From: Myxococcales bacterium
GTDB taxonomy: Bacteria; Myxococcota_C; UBA6777
Length of the DNA stretch: 7,498 nucleotides
Assembly (NCBI GenBank): GCA_027005175.1
Contig: JALTMC010000121.1
Span: forward strand, 1-7,498
Direction of reading: 5' to 3'
In this document: positions 5,580-7,498 of the stretch, one piece after another
Layout of the letters: each line of letters begins with the position of its first letter
Position numbering within the stretch: the first letter of the stretch is position 1
Notes under the pieces: generated by a model
The model's input: only the letters and a program-made list of their open reading frames with translations
Database searches by the model: none
What the model was told of the DNA's origin: nothing
Program-made: the position numbers and the translations under genes

Positions 5580-5694
5580 TGTGTCTTTCCATCAGTCAGA
5601 GGTCAGAGAAATGACATGGCATCGAAGAATGACTTTGACGAGAAGAGTTGAGAAGAGAAGATTTACCCCCCTCCTCATCCATTACATAAAAAGC

Positions 5695-5724
5695 AGTATA
5701 GTCTCAGCAATTGCAAAGAGTCAA
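5695..5724 (-). promoter_or_regulatory. Sigma70-type promoter for the Cys-rich gene
   Basis: The minus strand has TTGACT (5724-5719), an 18-bp spacer, and TATACT (5700-5695); each box matches consensus at 5 of 6 positions. The predicted start is near 5688, giving a leader of about 110 nt before the ATG at 5579. It lies just past the stop of the HD gene, so the Cys-rich gene likely starts its own transcript. Confidence 0.6.
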
Positions 5725-5751
5725 ACCAGCCAAAGCGGTAACCACTCCAAG

Positions 5752-6426
5752 CTATCCGTTGTTTGAGTCTTCCCATTGCTCTTGAAGCCAGCCTTGTAGC
5801 TCAACGTCGTTGGGGGCTGCTTTCTCAATCAGGCGTGAGAAAACAGCAAGAGAGATGTTTTCAGTGCGTTGGTAGACTGTCGCTTGCATCACGCAATCCA
5901 GGGCATCGGCTTGCTTCACCAAACGAGCTTCGACTGTAGAGGCTTCTCGATACTCCTGCCAAAGCTCGGTCCAATCCCCCACCAAAGACTGTGTAAACTG
6001 TGCCAAAGGTTCTGTATCTTCTGTCTCTTTGAGCCCCTTCCAGAATCGCTCCTCTGCCTGACGCACACCTTCTTTTTGCTGCTGGGGATCTTCTCCAAAT
6101 AAGATCTTTTTTTGCAGAGGGATCAAGTCTCCCATGACAGCTTCAGCTAGATCATGCAGGGTCGCCAGCACTAACAATCTCCCCCGATCGACTGTGACGT
6201 CAAACCGCTGTTCGTGCCGGGCAGCCAGCCACAAGCTCCAGACATTGACACCCAAAGAGTGCGCAGCCACCGACTCCACCTGATGCACACCACGAATCAC
6301 CCACCCTGTCCGTGGCAACTGTTTGAGCAAATGCAGCTGACCGGCTAACCGCTGCAACGGATGCAACGAAGGATCCAACGACAAAGGCTCTGGCAAGGAT
6401 TTCTTGAAACTCACGATTGTATCCAC
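5752..6426 (-). CDS. HD-domain 5'-deoxynucleotidase, YfbR/HDDC2-like
   Basis: YfbR/HDDC2-type HD hydrolases remove the 5' phosphate from (deoxy)nucleoside monophosphates in the cytoplasm with a divalent metal. In this 224-aa protein the family opening LKQLPRTGWV (34-43) is followed by ESVAAHSLGV with His56, the HD pair His91-Asp92 in LHDLAEAVMGD with Glu95 and Asp100, and Asp174 in KQADALD. These correspond to the YfbR metal and catalytic residues (His33, His68, Asp69, Glu72, Asp77, Asp137). The length is slightly above the family's ~200 aa. The start is a GTG at 6426 with GAGAAG 8 nt upstream. It lies 27 bp after the Gly-rich gene and may share its transcript. Exact substrate preference cannot be read from sequence. 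Confidence 0.88.
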   Translation of the reverse strand: MDTIVSFKKSLPEPLSLDPSLHPLQRLAGQLHLLKQLPRTGWVIRGVHQVESVAAHSLGVNVWSLWLAARHEQRFDVTVDRGRLLVLATLHDLAEAVMGDLIPLQKKILFGEDPQQQKEGVRQAEERFWKGLKETEDTEPLAQFTQSLVGDWTELWQEYREASTVEARLVKQADALDCVMQATVYQRTENISLAVFSRLIEKAAPNDVELQGWLQEQWEDSNNG

Positions 6427-6453
6427 CTTAATGACTTCTCATTGGCTGAAACG

Positions 6454-7497
6454 TTAGGGAGAGTAAGCTCTTTCCTCATACGAAATATGACAGAAATCTC
6501 GAATGGTACATACTGGCAGGATTCGTTTACTTCCGAATAGTCTTTGTTGTGGTTTTTGACGATACCGACGATACCAGTGATTACATAGCTGCTCTATCCA
6601 TGGAGACGACTTATCGGCTCTGCTCAAAGAAGATCGTATCACCCAGCCATAGGCTAGATTTTGACACAGTAGTTTTGCTCGTTCATGAATTTTGTGAACC
6701 GCAGCAAAGAGTGCTCGATGAAAAATGATCAGGTGAGCCTCTCGATTAATTTTGGATTGGTTGGAAGCAGCTTTTCTTTGGAGACTCAGTAGATGAAGTT
6801 TGGTCCAGCGTTTCCAAAGAGGACTTTTTAACTGTTCAAGAAGCTTATTCGTTCGTTGATGTCTGACAACCCCCTGCACTATTTTGAATAGTTTATAAAG
6901 AGCCCACCCTTGTAAAAAAAGTCTATTCAGTTGCTTCTGCTCTCCAGAAGAATCCGTAATCCTCTCCCACACAAGACGACGAGAGCGACCAGAAAGACCA
7001 TTTTTCCCAACTCCAATAACCTTTTGTCCTACCACTCCTTCTTGACCAGACCTCCCAGCAGGAATTTGTTCGTTCGCACACATCCTTCCTGCACCTCCCC
7101 GACCAGGTCTTCCAGGCTTACCAGCAGCTCCAGGGGCTCCTTGTTTTCCTCCGATACCAGGACGAGACCAAACACTCCAAGAGGGAAATGGTGTGATTGT
7201 TCTAACTCTAAGAGGTATAGCTGCTCCCCCCTTACCACCGGCACCACCAGGTGACGCATTTCCACCACTTCCTGCATTTCCGCCATCACCTCCATTCTCG
7301 AAGCTATGACATTTTTCTATTTTTCTTCTCCTCACACACTGACCACCAAAGAACAAAAGAAATCTTCTTCGACGATGAGTACAAACAGTCTTCGTTGTAA
7401 CATGACTAAAAGCATTCTCCCCCTGAAAGCCATCTCCACCGTCTCCAGAAGGACAACCCGGAGAGCCATCTCCACCCCTCCGACCATTCAGTTGAAT
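6454..7497 (-). CDS. Gly-rich, partly collagen-like protein, 5' end beyond the window
   Basis: The frame is open to the right edge, so this is the C-terminal 347 residues of a longer protein (numbered from the edge). Function unknown. Gly-rich blocks occur at ~5-27 (RRGGDGSPG, SGDGGDG) and ~67-172 (NGGDGGNAGSGGN, then PGIGGKQGAPGAAGKPG, a short Gly-X-Y collagen-like run). The two blocks are separated by a basic, Cys-bearing stretch with an RRRRF cluster. From about 175 to the TAA at 6456-6454 the sequence changes to a basic, Trp- and Leu-rich, apparently helical domain (KRWTKLHLLSLQRK, RYRQKPQQR). Gly-rich proteins of this kind are often surface or extracellular structural proteins, but no signal peptide is in view. 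The HD gene follows 27 bp downstream. A TTG at 7356 is an internal codon, not a supported start. Confidence 0.65.
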   Translation of the reverse strand: MQLNGRRGGDGSPGCPSGDGGDGFQGENAFSHVTTKTVCTHRRRRFLLFFGGQCVRRRKIEKCHSFENGGDGGNAGSGGNASPGGAGGKGGAAIPLRVRTITPFPSWSVWSRPGIGGKQGAPGAAGKPGRPGRGGAGRMCANEQIPAGRSGQEGVVGQKVIGVGKNGLSGRSRRLVWERITDSSGEQKQLNRLFLQGWALYKLFKIVQGVVRHQRTNKLLEQLKSPLWKRWTKLHLLSLQRKAASNQSKINREAHLIIFHRALFAAVHKIHERAKLLCQNLAYGWVIRSSLSRADKSSPWIEQLCNHWYRRYRQKPQQRLFGSKRILPVCTIRDFCHISYEERAYSP

Positions 7498-7498
7498 C

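Noticed and set aside
5588-5673. Short leader ORF (ATG AGG AGG...) between the promoter and the Cys-rich start
   Set aside because: It has no convincing ribosome site of its own and no attenuator-like codon runs or hairpins.

Overview
All seven protein-coding genes in this window lie on the minus strand, so the window reads right to left. The closest taxonomic hint is a Myxococcota-like (former Deltaproteobacteria) bacterium of moderate GC. The clues are a secreted protein built from Cys-rich modules of the pattern GQTNCGGSC...NCGKC, a Ser/Thr kinase fused to a cyclic-nucleotide-binding domain, and a large Gly-rich protein. This assignment is inference from family knowledge, not from a search.

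Layout from right to left. A Gly-rich, partly collagen-like protein enters at the right edge with its 5' end missing (7497-6454). An HD-domain nucleotidase of the YfbR/HDDC2 type follows 27 bases later (6426-5752). A strong sigma70-type promoter (5695-5724) then precedes a secreted Cys-rich repeat protein (5579-4311). That gene carries a frameshift near 4530, and its original C-terminus, still Cys-rich, continues in another frame to 4186. Next come a cyclic-nucleotide-binding-domain Ser/Thr kinase (4078-2537), a HAD hydrolase resembling plant chloroplast FMN hydrolase (2467-1877) and a YkgJ-type Cys-cluster protein (1877-1137). The HAD and YkgJ genes share a TGATG stop/start overlap, so those two are probably coupled, and the three may form one operon.

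The stretch from 684 to 1136 has no gene but is rich in structure. It holds a 158-bp element with perfect 18-bp terminal inverted repeats that is palindromic along most of its length (MITE-like, 971-1128), a candidate promoter, and four degenerate copies of a ~30-bp repeat in the presumed leader of the next gene.

The left end is the main find. It is the 5' part of a type IIA DNA topoisomerase subunit A gene (GyrA/ParC family) that starts at a TTG with a strong ribosome binding site. Immediately after the catalytic tyrosine the reading frame runs into an intein closely resembling the mycobacterial GyrA intein. The intein runs off the left edge, so its homing-endonuclease region, C-terminal splice site and the rest of the topoisomerase cannot be seen.

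Two places suggest single-base indels, real or sequencing errors: the Cys-rich gene near 4530 (clear) and the 5' end of the kinase gene near 4077-4081 (tentative).
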